This document shows positions 21,652 to 36,600 of a DNA stretch of 64,000 bases, in pieces (the first letter of the stretch is position 1; every line of letters begins with the position of its first letter). Location: contig QEYB01000026.1 in assembly GCA_017562135.1 (NCBI GenBank), positions 248,001 to 312,000 of the forward strand, read 5' to 3'. The notes under the pieces were generated by a model. It did not search any database. It was not told the origin of the DNA and saw nothing but the letters and a program-made list of their open reading frames with translations. The translations under genes were made by a program, and so were the position numbers. This DNA is from Dipylidium caninum (lineage: Eukaryota; Platyhelminthes; Cestoda; Cyclophyllidea; Dipylidiidae).

Positions 21652-24600
21652 GCACCGTAAACTGATCAAAGTTAATTGGTCAGTTAAAGGCTATGGCGAT
21701 TGGTTCGGGTTTTACGAGCCTCGTTTTAAATGCAACCAGCGCCACCTGCGTCATTTGCCGTTGTATCGTGTCTGGATGCCTATCTTTCAGAACATCAAGT
21801 CATGTGTGCGTCGGAAGCATGGAGTTACAAGAAGACCAACGAAAGTCCATTTTAATGTAAAAATGGTTGACGCCTTTAAATCCGAAAATGTTGCTTCACA
21901 ACTAAGGGTATTTTGCCATTTTTGCTTACGTCCACCTCTAGGATCTTCTCGTGTACATCGCTCGTGAAGGGGTTGCTGTCACCGACCTGTTCAGGCGTCC
22001 GGGAAACATCCAATCTATTAGGAAAATAATATCAGATTTGGAATCAGGTCGGCCGATTAATTGGACGGATTATAATTTCTATACGCTTGCAAACATAGCG
22101 AAACGCTTTCTACTCCACATCGAAGGAGGCATACTTGGTGAGAAGGCTGAAGAGGCCTTGATTGAGGCGTTGGACATTTCCGATATTGATGCGCGTAATG
22201 CTCAGATGAAATCGTAGGTTAATCTTATTATTAATCTTAAATGCCTATTTTACTTTCATTTCTTTCTAGTTCCATGTCTTCCCTCGTTCCTACCTATTTG
22301 CCGTAGCTTCATGTGTTTATCTTTTTTTGTTACTCAGCATTATTACTTCTCAACCCAAAACAGTCCAGCAGCTGCTGACTTTACTTTTCGGAACGTGGTT
22401 TCGCATGATTTACCACACAGAAGTTAACGCTATGTCTGTTGAGGCTGTGGCGAAGTCCGTGGCTGGTTCTATTTTCCCTAGTTGCACTTATTCTCCTGAA
22501 AGGGTAAGCTTCCATCTCTATGATGTTTGTTATTCTGCTTCGAACCACGAATGCTTGCGCTTTCACTCGTGCAAGTGGAATACAATGCGTTTAATTTATA
22601 ACCTCCTTGCGATTTTCTTGAATTTAACTGGGAGAATTGTATCCATAAATTATTTGAATCTCGGATTCTTTGCCGCTGGTTGACAGATGGCGTATAGCGT
22701 TTAGGAATTAAGTTTTAATTTCATGAATTGTTTCTTTTTACGTTTAGGTGGAGAAAGCGTCAAAAGTCATGGAAGTCCTCATCGTAGGCTTTGCCTCGAC
22801 TGAACTCTTCGGACGCGACTTAATCGAGTACTTCACTCGCGAGACCAATACGAGTATTTCGCGTGTAGAAAAATTTAAATATGAATTCCGTTTCCCCAAA
22901 AACGTTCCCAGTAAGTATGGTCTGTGTTGACAAAATCAGACTTTTTGACAATGGTTTTAAATCTTACCTCATAAAAATAAAGTTATCCATGAAGGACATT
23001 TTTATTGACTGTTCTACCTGACTCCTTCCCCAGAGCCTCGTTCTACTCAGTTGTTTCGTCAGATGCTGATCGAAGAAAGCAAGAAGCACGGCTTCGATAT
23101 ATTAAAAGACGGTGCGTCCTCACTTTTCCCTTAGTAGTTATTAATTCTGCCTCTTCATGCAATCAGCCAAAGTGTTATCTGCCTTTGCGGCTTACAAATG
23201 TTTAACCTTTATTCCACTGCAGATAACCCTGTGTTCTGTTATTATTTTCGTTTAACTATAGGAACATCTTTTGTGACTAATAATTTAGTCGGCAGATTCA
23301 CGAGACGTTTCTGATAGTGAATTTAGTGTGTGCATTTATAAATTTTGCTCAAGAGTGGTGTAATTTCGGGCATATCCTTAGAAGTCACTCCCTTTTTGAG
23401 TTTGTTCAATTGAGGCGCCTCAAATTTAGACAAGGCTCATTGATGGGCGGTTTGGTAATCATTGTTTTGGTGATGAGATAAAATTTCGCTCGCTCGCCAC
23501 TGGACTTTTTCGTTCTTGCTTGTTGCAAGTACTCCATCACTATAAGTTCCCGTTTTCAGATTTGATTGGTCCTTTGTACTTTGCCTTCTTTTAGAAGATT
23601 TGGTCTATGTCCTTTCCCATCGCATCCGGTTCTATTATAAATCTCCTTCCTGACATGTTAATTGTGTAATTTATGTCATACGGACACACTTAGCAATGAT
23701 ATTATATTTGGTTTACTTTGTCATCTTTTGAACGTGTTTTGCAGTCTTTAATAAGAAAATATTCACAACTTGCTTAAATTATCGTGCTTCTTATTTCTAC
23801 AGTTGATTTACGTTATCGCAAACATTTGCTTTTTTTAACCCTATCCTAACGATCTTGTTACATATCCACAATCTTAACATGGGTGGTTTAAATTGATTTT
23901 CCCAACGCCTGCATATCGTGACTAGGATGCCTACTGTTTTGTTACTCACTTCAAAACAAAGACTTAATGGGAACAGGTAAGGTGGCGGCTTTCTAGTCTC
24001 CTTACGATTTCAGTGTAATTTGATTGGTCTAAGCATAATTACTTTTTTGGCCTACATACTGAGAACAGTTTTATTTGCCCACACACATCTACGCGGTGTC
24101 TTTTTGGCATAATTTCCCAAGCCATTGCCAATAGCCATCTTCTTTAAGCCCTATATTTATTGTTGACAAAATAACTATTCATTTTCATTCCTCAATAATC
24201 AATACAATTGTAGTTTCTCTTCTCTTTTTGTTAATGACGTGTTTGGTCTTACATATTTATCTACCCCCTTTGAATGTTTTGTTGTTTTTTCTTGATGCTA
24301 CAAAACGGGTGACTTGTCTCCATCAGCAAAGACCTTAGGTGTATAAACAAATATATATCCACCTCTCTGCATAGTACTTATGTTGAAAATCTCTTTCACC
24401 ATGATTTCTCGCCGAAACTTTCGAAAAATATCGTTTATGTGTGCTCAAGTCCTCTTTTTGTGTAGTCGACATTTTACGAAACTAATTTTCCGCCACTATT
24501 AGCTATCGTCAGAAATGGTTCACTGTACAATAAGCCTTATGCTTATATGGGCCATTTAGAGTCACTAGAGAACGGCGTGCTTTGTGATTTAATTTTAATA

Positions 24601-27600
24601 TAAATTTTCCATTTAAGGTAGAGCCGGTGATTTAATCAAAACCTATTTATTCAACCAGTCGTGATGGAATTTATTTGCGAAGGTAAAAACCGTCGTTTCG
24701 ATGTCCATAACACATTTATACGAACAGGCGACTGTTTGACTAATCTTATCTTATTTGAAGTCTTCTTAGGAACAAAGTTGGCTTAACTGGTCGGTCCATT
24801 TCGTAGAGGTGTTTTCCCCGTGTTCTTTGCCTAACTGTTTCCGTTGGGAGGAAGTTGGTTTCACTAAGTATACCTCACTGTCATCGTGACTCACCTGCGG
24901 CTGCTTTGCATTCATCGGTGATTCTGATATTTTGCTTGGTACGGTGGTGTTCTTAAAACTCTACATGGCCCTGTTGCAGTCCACAAATTAATATTTTCCG
25001 GTAAATCGAGGCCTAATCGAAATAGGTTTTATTCGGTGTCAAAATGGCTTCCGTTTCTTAAGACACGAATTGGCACCATGGTAACTGCAGCCGCTTTTGC
25101 TCTCTTTCCCGCCCTCTGCCCCATACATCGATTAGATGGGCTGTCGGATATTTCCCACCAGTAGTATTGAGAAATTGTTTGCTGTATTTTTAACAACCGC
25201 AGAAGTCACAAAGGAGGAATTTGAACGCGCCAACCAGACGATGGCCTTAGAATTTCCAGAACAGCAATTCCATCTCCCCGACGGGGAAAAATGTGACGGT
25301 GGTGATCGTCTGGGAACGGTTATCGACTTCGTTGCTTCTCCCTCCAGGGCTTCCAGTCTACGGATTCCGTTTACGGTAGTCCAATCCTCAGCCTCTGAAC
25401 GCTACTCATCGACGTCACCGACCCACTGCTTCAGCGAAGGAAATGACCGTAATTATGCCATTTTGTGTTCCATGTGCTGATATTATCACACACGCTAACT
25501 ACACACAGCAAAAGCCCTCCCTCTCCTCCAGCTTTAACAATCGCACTTAAATCGTTTTTAGGGCGTACAAGATGTGGTGGTCATTCTTATCTCGGTCAGT
25601 TAGCAAGTATTCTGGCTACCGGTTTTTCTACTAGGCCACCACCTTGCTTCACTCGAGTTAACTGTCCGCACTCCTCCAGTCACTAGAAAGTCTCTATAAA
25701 CTCTAAAATAGATCAGTCTGTCCAGTGCCATAAGCACCAACACAAAATGGCATCCTGTTTAATCATGAGTAGCCTGTAACTGTTATACTGCTTAATCCCG
25801 TGGGACGTTATAGCTCTTCTCCGCCCCATTTCGCTCACACCCCTGCTGTCTGCGCCAGTCCATCATCGTGAGAGTTCGTGTTATATTCAACCCACTCCAA
25901 TGTGATAAAATGGAATGAACGTCATTTTTTTCTTTTTTTCGGTGCGTCTGCGTGACTTACATAAGCATCGTCGGAATAAGAACGCCCTAATGGAATGGTG
26001 TTCAGAATTCCCCACGACTGCATTGTTAAAGTTTTTCCCTCTGCAACATTGGTCTTAGTACAGGGGCCAGCGGTAATCATAATTGTTTTGCACTCATCCA
26101 GAAACATGTATCCTTGTGTTTAAAGGACAATTTCCTCACCTGAAGTTGCGATATAACGTAATTTGTTCTTAATTTTTTCATTAGTTCTGTGACTAGTTAT
26201 GCACTTCATAAGCTATTCTCGTCATCGTAAAGACAATCTTTGCCGTATGTATCACTCTACATCACTCTTGTGACTGTCCCTAGACTGTTCTTGTTGTATT
26301 TTACTTTGAGCAATCATCCAAGTTAAGCTGACGGCAGGGAGGCTGCAAGTTACGCTAGTGATAGGCGACGAACCTCTTTCCGTCATTTCATTTCTTGCTG
26401 ATTTGTCGATGCTAAAACCGCTGTTAAGTGAATTTCACTTCCATTTTTTGAAATCGCCACTGATCTCGTTATCTATTTCTGACATCAGCTCTGAGCCGCT
26501 TTACAGTACCGGAACCTATTTTGACCGCTTTACTTTCATATTTCTCATTCCTAAGCAATATCCTTTTTTGTATTTTCTTTTTTTCCTTTTTCGTAGAGAA
26601 TTAAGACGTTGGCACTACCATTCATTTATCTTTTTTATCGATTCTTAAGGGTCAACAGTTTGCAAAGGCTACCTCTTCCTCTAGTCAGTCTCATAAACTG
26701 TTACCTGTGGTTCTCATATGGCTGCATAGATGTGTTTATAAAAGCCATAATAAATAATGTGCACCACTCCCCATCCGCAATGGCTTCGTTATTTGTTACA
26801 CCTCATTTTGAATTGGACAATGTACCAAACCAATCCTTCCTCATTTTTGTTATTTTCAACATCTCTAGTCCGTTTTAATTTTCTTTTCTCTTCAAAGACG
26901 CTAGACACCCTCGGAGGAAAAACTTACTAGTGTCTAAATTCGACCCAAAAGCCGTTCCTAAGTAGTATTTGAATTCATTATAGTGATGGTAAACTAGGCC
27001 TAGCCAACAATATAGAAACTCAAAATTATTTAGCATGCTTTTCTTCGGACTGTTTTGTTGAGTAGCTGCCAAAAAACTTTCTAGCGCAATGGTATTGTAC
27101 ATTAGTGCAAATAACACCTCGACTTAAAAAGTACGGGCATCTAAGGTTTGATGCACAATAATCCAGTCCCGTATACTTCTTAATCGACCGTGCTTTCCTT
27201 CGGATCTTTGTTGTCATGTTTCTACCTAAAAGGAGCACGATGTGTCTATTTGAGTTTAATTTGGACGATCATTTCTTATTTCTATTCTCATAATTACTGT
27301 TATAGTCTAGGCTATTGTCATTGGTCTCCCATTCATTCGCAACATTTCAGCCATTCTTGTTGATTTAAGGCATTTCAGTTGACAACTTGTGGAGTTACCT
27401 GAAAACGAGATCATTCTACGTTAGTGAATGACTGAGATTTGCATTCGCTTCATTGGTAAATAACCACAAATGGGTCTTCTATATGTTTTCATTAACTTTA
27501 AAAGACAAGTTTTAATGTATATGTGAGAAACGGCTTGAGTGCCAATTATGATCGTTAGAATAAGGAAGTAGTTTTCCTTCTCTTTTTCTTCCTTTCATCT

Positions 27601-30600
27601 TAGTCAAGTTTAAAATACCAAATTTTCGAGTTTTCTCATGTTGAAACGTCTAGGTGCCTCAAATTAGTGGAACATTGCATGATCGCACAACATTTGTTTT
27701 ATAGCCACGGTCACAAGACCTTTATTTCCGAGCTTTCTTATTGATGCGGATTCATAATTCCGCTTATGAAGAAACCATCAGGCTTATAGAAATTAGTTCT
27801 TATATTTGTAAATATTCCTAGAACTTAGAGTAAATGGCATTCTCTGCACGGGCTCTATCATTTTGCAACAGATGCGTGCACTGTCAGGCCCACTATGGCT
27901 TGGATGTGTGTAAATAACAAATTGGCCTTACTGTTGCCCTTTAAATCAACCTTGGATACACAATGAGACGGGTGTGGAGGACGTTTCACCACTAACGCAT
28001 CTAAGGGCTGGTAGAATGGGAGAACTTCAAGAGATCCTGATAGTAACTGAAATTGGAAAACTGAAGAACGTGGGTCTATAAATTCTTTTTTAGACTGATG
28101 TTATTTCGTTGTCACGTAAGTTCGCACACACTAGTGGCCTGCTTGTTGACTTTAAGCAGAAGACGGAGGGTTGGAACATCTGAACTACCATCGGCATCAT
28201 ATTGACCAAGTGCAGCAGTACTCTGAGAAGCGCACCTGTGTCACAGCCACATCCGTCGTCTCGGACGACTCGTGCTTCCGAAGGTGCGACAGCAGCGGTG
28301 TTGGGGAGGATGCCCCGGGCCCTAGCAAACGTCTTTCTGGTCTCTTCGGACGTCAATATGATTCCCTGTCAGAGATGGACGACCTCTCGCATTTACAGGA
28401 GGCCTCGCGTGTATGTCTATTTGTTCATATGTCTCTTTGTCTTCAAATCCCACTACTCCTCATCCGACCTCGATTCTAAGTAAATACAACTGTTTGTCGA
28501 AGCTCATTTACCTTCGTTTTTATGATATTATTTCTAACACGGAAAACTTCTTCGAAATTAATGGTTTATGAATCTCTCGTAGATATGTAAAGAGGTGTTT
28601 TGCTCTTTTAAGACTGCCGTCTACTAATAAAAATAATAAGTGGGTCTAAACCTTTATTTCATCCCTTTAGTGGTTAATTTTATTACTATCAAATATCTAT
28701 AATGCTTAATTTTTAACCATTCTCCACTTTCCTTTTTTGTTTTCTTATCCCCAATTTTCGTCTGAGTTTAGTTATTTTTTCCCGCGGAGACAGTTGAGTT
28801 TTGTTATTCATAAGTCTAAACTGCAAGGGCGTCTTTTGATGCAGCGCTTGGCTCTCGATCAAAAGCTAGTAAGAAATAGTTTTCGACCAACGGTGAAAAG
28901 CTTCTCGCAGGCGACGTCAACTGATTTTATGAAGTTTAGAAGCGGCTTAACAATCGAAATCAGGATTACATTGTTCTCTTCCCTCCTCTCAAACTGGCTC
29001 TGCGGTCATTTATTTTTTTGGCGCGCGTTGTTCGGTCGACTCTTTCATGCCACCTAGATTGTGGAGGTATATTTTTTATTTCAACGATTTTTGGATACTG
29101 AATCTACGTTGTCTTCTCATATTTTTCTCAAAAAATATTTGTTGTTAATAAAACATTTAGATTGTGTTAAGAGGGATATTTTATGTTATACACCTTACTA
29201 ACTACTTGACTTATTGTGCATTAGATTTATTCCTCTGTTTAGTAAAATGACCTTCATTAACAGTTCTGTCTTGTTGGTATTGAAATGTCAGTACCATATC
29301 TCACAGTCTTGTTAGTATTCCTTATAGTAAGGGTTTTCTCACTTATTTTCGTCCTCTAGTTTTGTGCTTTTATGCCTAGTGGTGTTAAAATGGACCTCAA
29401 CTCCTTGTCAAAAATAATGCATATCAACTGATTCACTGGCCACTGCTTGGTGATCGTTACAAAAGTTCTTTTCAACTAAGACATTTTGAACGTTATTTAT
29501 CACCATCGAATAGCCGTATGCCTAACGCCTTGCACACTTTTCCACGTAGAATCATAATTAGAATAGTAAATATGTTATCGGTAACAAATGACTACCATAG
29601 CTGGTTCAGCAGCCTTATTCCTTCACTAATTCATTTTTGTACACTATTATGGCCGTTTCGGAATTGATACATTCTCCATTTTCTATTTCTTACCACGCCT
29701 ATGCAAGTTTAGTATGAGTTAGTATTTGTTTTTGCCATTTCTTATAGACTTAGCTTCAGAGTGGATTTGCACGTTCTGTCTACTAACTGACGAGCTTGTA
29801 TATTCTTTGGTTTGTTACGTTCCCTGAGCACCTACAATTCTCTTATGCGTGTTAAAATGTTTGCCAATAATAAAGAGGATGGATGATTGACAGCTTTTGG
29901 TAGATTTTTAAAGTCGAAATTTCAGTACGTGAAACACTAAAACAGGTAAATTGCTTAGACTTATCAGTAATTAAAGCCATGCATTTACGGATGGTCGAAT
30001 CAAAATAACTTAATATTAGTGTCGCCACGTCGCAAATAACGGGTAGTTCGTGCCTCAACGTACCATATGGAAGATTTTATCATTTAGCCGTGATGTCAAG
30101 TCGACCATTTATCCTGACGCCTCAAGGCAGCCTTGATAAATGATGGTTTTGTCGAGTAGATTTGGTGGGTCGCACCTACACAAAGGTGAACAATGTTTGT
30201 GATTTGCACTAATTTTTTGGTTTAGACAAGAGCACGCGCTAATCACCACCTTCCATACTCTGTAGTTCAGTAAATACGTGAAACGTCGCTCATTTTATCG
30301 CTTAGAACATCTGTCTTTGTTAAATGACGGTTAATACCATTTCTCTTGCAAGACTCAAAACAGTTACCCGCTGTGTTATTCATGTTATTCTTTTTCTCCT
30401 TTTCTCCTCACTGTTTTAATCATATTAGGTCAAGAATATCGCCAACTATGTCCCTTCTAGTCAACCATTGTGGTATAATAGAGCAAATAAAGCGGACCTT
30501 AGGATTATCTCTAATTTGGGGTCACAACTTCGGTGTTTTGGCGACTTCATTTTTTGTTTTCTGAAAACAATTAAAGTAAACTGAAGTGACGTTGCAAAAA

Positions 30601-33600
30601 ACACTTTGATGCACCAATGCCTCCACTTTTTCACAAGAAGTCATTAAATGTCTCCATTCTCCATGTCTACCCATCTAGGTGTAATAATACAGCATTACAT
30701 AGGTCTTGAAAATGATGGACTGACAATATCAGTTAAGTTACTTCGGGTGTAAACGCTTGTTCTTCAATAAGCTGAATTTAACGATGAATTATAAATTGGT
30801 GATCTCAACAATTTTACGCGTTCGTCATATACGTGTGCGAACAGCTTGAACTGTTAGTGCGGCGTGTCTCAAACTCATTTCCGTTGCAGCTTCGCAACGC
30901 TGGCGCAGCATCGGCGTACGGATCGTGCTTCAATTCCGTGAAGAAGCGGCAGTTGGAACGCCTCCAGAAGCGTTCTGATTGGTTCCTCAGTCCTCCTGCG
31001 GGTCTCCGCAATTCCGGCATGATGCGCGTCGATCTGCCTCACCTCCCTGGTGCGTCCACGTCTGCTCGTGCTCACTTTCCTCACCCTTATGTCTGTTCCC
31101 CCTAATTGGTGCAATATGACTGTTTGCGTTACACTCATTTCGTCGAATTTCAAAGTTTTGACATATAATGTTTTCATTATTTCGTACCTTCCGGAAGCCT
31201 ATGCTTCGTGCTGCTCAAAGTCATGTCAGCTTCCATCACTCATTTCCATAACCGGAAGAATATAACTTCTTGTCCATCGCATAATGCTCTAGTGCTGGTT
31301 CAGCTTATACAATTATTCGTGCACCCTTTTTTCAATGTTTTTTGTCATGTTATTAGCCCTTGGCTAGGTCGTTCTGTAATTCAGTGAGAGTACCAATTTA
31401 TGGAGGCTTCGGTTCTTTATATCCTTAATTTCTGTGTTATGTGTTTTCTCTTTACCCTCACTTACGACTTTTTCGCCTTCTGACAATAACTCTCGACATT
31501 ATTTGCTTTCTCTGGTAGATTCTCGGGGCCGGTGGGGTGTCCTCGTTCATAGAAATCCACGGATGTTTATGCTAGCATTTGCTATTCCTCGATGAAACTC
31601 CTCATCAAAGGACCTCCTAGTTTCTACCTTAGTGACTAAATTAAACGAATGTACGAAATGCCTTCTGCTTTATTCGAATATTCTCTACAAAGATTTACCG
31701 TGTTTACCTACTACTAATACTTGGTTGCTCTTATTTTATGTTTTTACACGGGTCGCACGCAAAGGTTCATTAGTTCTGTTCACCCTTTCCACCACCTTCC
31801 CTATCCTGACAACCACACATTTCTTTTCGTCCTTTTTGGACTGCAGAGGTCGTACTTTTAAGCGGCCTTTTAGTGAATACACTGTCTATTTTTGGATTCC
31901 TGAAAACGGGCAATTTTTTCATTTGGTTGCAAATATGCGAAACCGTTGATATCTTTTGAGCATTTACATGGCCTTTTTCGTTCAGCCCTGAGGAGGACTC
32001 GTTCCACCATACCATCTTGCCTGGGCCGCCAAAATTTGTGATGCAATGTCAGTCATCTCAACGAGTCGTATGATGTGGATTATAAAAATCATCCAAGGCA
32101 ATAGCATTTTTGATTTTCTGATAGATTGTTCTAACCTTTTTTATCTTTGAAAAGTGTGCATTGCCTTTTTGACTGTCCTTTTAGGCATACAGATGATAGT
32201 CCGAAATGTGCGTTTTGGTTTCTCTTCAGAGTCGACTTCGAAGAAGTTCCTTGTTAGAACTCTGTGCCGCCTTCGTTGTGGTAGCTTGACTTCTGTCCAC
32301 CCTAATCGGGTCACTATCCTCCAATTCGCATTCTAATCGGCCTTTGTAACACATTAACGTGTCTCTTCCATTTGATCCTGTTTCTCTTATTGAGCCGCAA
32401 ACGACCCTCTGAATACTTAAATTCGGAGACATTGACGTTTCAGTTGCACTTCAAATTGCCGTCCTCCAACCGTACACTAAATCCATTACGTCTCTTGTTG
32501 CGTACACACGTATCTATTTTTAGTATATCCGGATGTTACAAAGTCATCTTTGCACACTCACCCAACGCCTGCTTTTCAAGTTGGCGTTTGCGATAATCTC
32601 CTTAATTAGGCGCCTTGGATTCCATTTCCAGCCCTGCTTATCTTTCCTAATCTTTTCGTACCTTCTCCTGCATCGTTTATTACCTAAGGGGATATTTTTA
32701 GATCCGACCTTAAGTTGACCTGCTTTCTGGTGTAAGGGAATATGACTATTTATTTTATCCCTCTTTATCCATATTTAGACTCGTTTATTTCCCCACGTCC
32801 TTATCTCATCGCTCCCCCGGTCCGACAGATCTAATCAACCAACTGTGGATTTCTGACCCCGAACTCATTTAACTTTGGTATCTAACCCCTAATGTTGAAC
32901 TGCCATCTCGTGAGATCTGGGGCGCTTTGTATGTCCACATTCATGCATGCGTTCACGTGCAAGTATCTCGCAGGTGTCAGCTCTCTATTTTACGCACTTA
33001 CTTGAGGTGAAATGGAAGGTGCATGTGTCCTTACTTCATTCTACGATTTTTCAATTTTGAGAACTAATTGTGAGACCACATTCTTTCCGCAATAATTTGC
33101 TTAAAATGAAGTCCGCTTTAGAATTCGTCCCAAAATGCCGAAGTTAGGACACCGTCGTGAACTTCAAGTGATAATGCGCACTTTCGTTTGGAATTGCCTG
33201 GAGTCCTCCACTTGCTTGTCGCGGCCACAGGTTCACACTATCTTTATTGCCTCTAATTTAGTGGTTGCCAAAGTGCGGCCGAGTGTTTACGTTTCATTAC
33301 TAACTTTTCCTTCCTTCTCTACCAAGTTTGGTGTATACAGTGTTGTGGTCTACTAAAATTCACAGTAACAAGGTGCTGTGTGGTCGTGCTAAACACTTTC
33401 CAGGTTCAAATTGGCTTTGTGCACAGGAATTTTGGGTCTGTAAGGAATATATCACCATCGAGGCTACTTTTAGTTTAGGAAAAATTTTGATTTACTTTGC
33501 CAAATTTCATTGAAACGTTATATTCTTCTGCTTAAGCTACATTTCTCACATCTAGGGCAACATCATAAAAGAATTATTGTTGTTTTAAAACTTTCCCTTA

Positions 33601-36600
33601 TTGTCTTCATATCACTGGTCAAATCACTTTGCCCACTTTCTTGGGGCTATTGTGCATCTCATTCTGTGCATTTTATCTCGTCCCAATTTACTTGTTTTTA
33701 TTTCCTCCCTTTTCATTTATTAAAAGATTAGCCCTGATTTAAAATCGCCATGTTTGGTCAAAATGAATTTTGGGCAGTAGATAGAACTATTGATTAATGA
33801 CCATAAATTGAGAGTATGGCGCAAGTAGTTTTTCATAAAATTTTTTTTACTCAATGCTTTTTTCAACTAACCCTCATTGCTAAGCATTGACATTGCTTTG
33901 GAAGTCAAAATGTCGCCTCATACTAAACTTCACCACTGGAATGACTCTCCCTCCGCCTTCTCCCCACTTCCCAAAATGCCATCGTAATGATATGCGGACG
34001 TTCGAGAAATTACTGGGATTTAATGTACGGTTTTTTAGCCCTTCACTCCCTTGCAGTGCCCTTAGAGGCAGTGATCTTTGCTATCTGGATTGTTTTTTTA
34101 ATATTTGGAAGACTAGTGTGAATCCTGAGCATAGGTCCCTATTTTTTTATAAAATGCTGGATAAATTTTGTTATGGGGTTTATTAGCCCCGCCAACGATC
34201 ACTTCCTTAACCACGTTTCTACATTTAGCCAACGGAGACAATTTTCGGAACTACTCAAAGTTGTTGAAAAGCGAGAATGGGGAAGAGATCGCCAGTAATT
34301 GTTCAAAAACTGACAGTCAGTCCATCAACCTGAGGCGAAAACCGAGCAAACGCCAACAACAACAGTCCCAAGGGGGGGATGTCTCTTCCATTTACTCCAA
34401 TGTTCATGTACCTTCTGCAAGCCGGCAGTTCACTTTTGCTCCGCCACATGATGGTGGCGATGATGATGTCTCTGCCCCCACTGCCATATCTGTCTCGGGC
34501 ATGACCAGCACTGACATCGGTCACCCTGCCAAATCCAACCGCCCTCCTGATGACGAACTCGTGAGTCGTTTTTACTTGATACCTGTATACTATTTCTCAA
34601 TCCGTTTAATTTACTATTATATATCGACTCGAGCAATGCTACTACAATCGCCATGGCTATATGAAAGTGCATTCATAAACCCCGAGGGATGCCTTTGAAA
34701 GGGAATTCTCTAATTCTCAGAGAGCTATAATAGGAATTGAATACATCCACTCAACCCTTAATGACCTTTTTCTCGCGGATTGTATGTTTTAAGTGGAGGT
34801 TTGTGCATTCTGTCTTAGACTGTATCTTGAAATAATTTCGATTGCCTCAAGACGCTGATCGCGGCGCTGGTGTTCAGCGGTGCATATGTCAACTTTGCTG
34901 AGTGTTGAGCTGTTTAAAGTATGCTGTCCATTGGTCCAGACCGAACAGCAGAATTAACCCGTGGATTAGACATCTTTGTCTAGTCCCTCACCTTGATATT
35001 CCGCAAAAAAAAATAACATTTTGTACAAAACTATGATCTATAAATCACTGAACAAGGTGCAGGTGCTCGACGTCTAATTCTTAGTCACCTCCGACTGATA
35101 AAAACGTGTAACATCTTTTGCCCATAAATCTTAGTAATTTGTTTATTAGTCTCGTGGATTTACTCCTTTGGGACACTACCTGGGCGGTTACCACAATTCA
35201 AAGTTACCTTCTCAAAGTTATTATACCCCTGAATCACTAGTTTGCTTCCCATAGTAGTTGCTAGTTGAAATATTCTCTGGGCCTCGTCCTAATTTACGCT
35301 TTCGCGATTTGGCCAAATTATGGCGCCGTGCCTAAGCGTATTTTATTGCCAACAGAGCTCGGGTACTTAAGCACCTTGCTGAAGCAAGTGGCTTACAGGA
35401 TATCGGTGGCCTGTAGGCTTGTTCTCTGTTTGCTCCCTACTTACCATCCGGGCCTTTCCTACACCCGCCTCCTGCAATCAGCCTTTTCATTCAGTGACCT
35501 TAGCGCCTTTTTCTACACTTGCTTCCTTTTCAGTCATGTCCTTTAACCAGTTTTGCACATTGACTTCACACGCTTAGCTCTAAACGACAATTGTACTGCT
35601 CAGTGCCTTGAGGAACCTTCAATAATTTCCATATGCAGCAATATCTTTATGCTTTGTTTTTCTAATGTTCTATAATCAGTTCTATTCTGTTATATGGTTA
35701 GATTGAGCGGAAATTTCGACTCCAAAGCGTATAAATTAACGTATTAAACTAGGAAAAAGGGTTTTCTATCACAAGTTTCCATATCTACTATCGGTTCACA
35801 TCTAGGGATGATAAATTAGCCTCCTAAATTAACGTTGAGGCCACTAATCCTCCCGATTATGGTTAAATTGGCATTCATAATTTGTTTATGAGAGAGTCAC
35901 TTCTTACTTAAAAAATCATTCCCTTAAAGCTTTTCCTCTGACCAATGAAAGTATTTTTCGCCTCATCAAGTCTTACTCTGAGTACTCATTTCGAAGAATT
36001 TAGCGGCGCCCACATAAGTCTTCCCACTTCTCCTCTAACTCAACACTCGCGCCCATGCCGTTAAATTATTTTCCCTCTTTGTTGTGCTCATAACTCTATC
36101 CGCCCACTTGTTCGTTTCAACTAAAAGAATGTTCGTAACCGTGAAAAATGGTAGGGAATTTTTTTGCCTACCAACTACTACATAGCCCTTCTAGCCACTC
36201 CTTTTCTAAAGGTTGAACCATCCGTTGACTAGCCCCGTCCAAATCTCGCTCCATGGTAGCATGCTAACCCAAAATTTTCCACCTCTAAGTGCTGCTAAGG
36301 CGCCTGGTATTAGCTTTACTCGATGGATTGGGGGTTGTTAGAAGATGAAGGAGAAATGATAGTTTTCAGTCAGCTCTATCTTTATTGCAATCTTCATTGA
36401 ATCGAATATTTGATGACTTTCCAGACCAGAGTAAGCAATGTGTGGGTAGTCAAAAGTAAACCGTTTTATATTAGAACTTAGCGATCCAATTTGGACCCTT
36501 CATATATATAGTGGAATGGATTAGTCTGGAAGAGGCCGGCACAGACTGACAAATCTCACTCTTTTGAGAGACACCATGACAGAGATCTGCGCTTTTGAGG

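Noticed and set aside
35265..35546. Candidate extra RhoGAP exon after a GCCAACAG acceptor
   Set aside because: The phase does not match the neighbouring exons (phase-0 reading hits TAA after four codons) and the flanking donor is weak.
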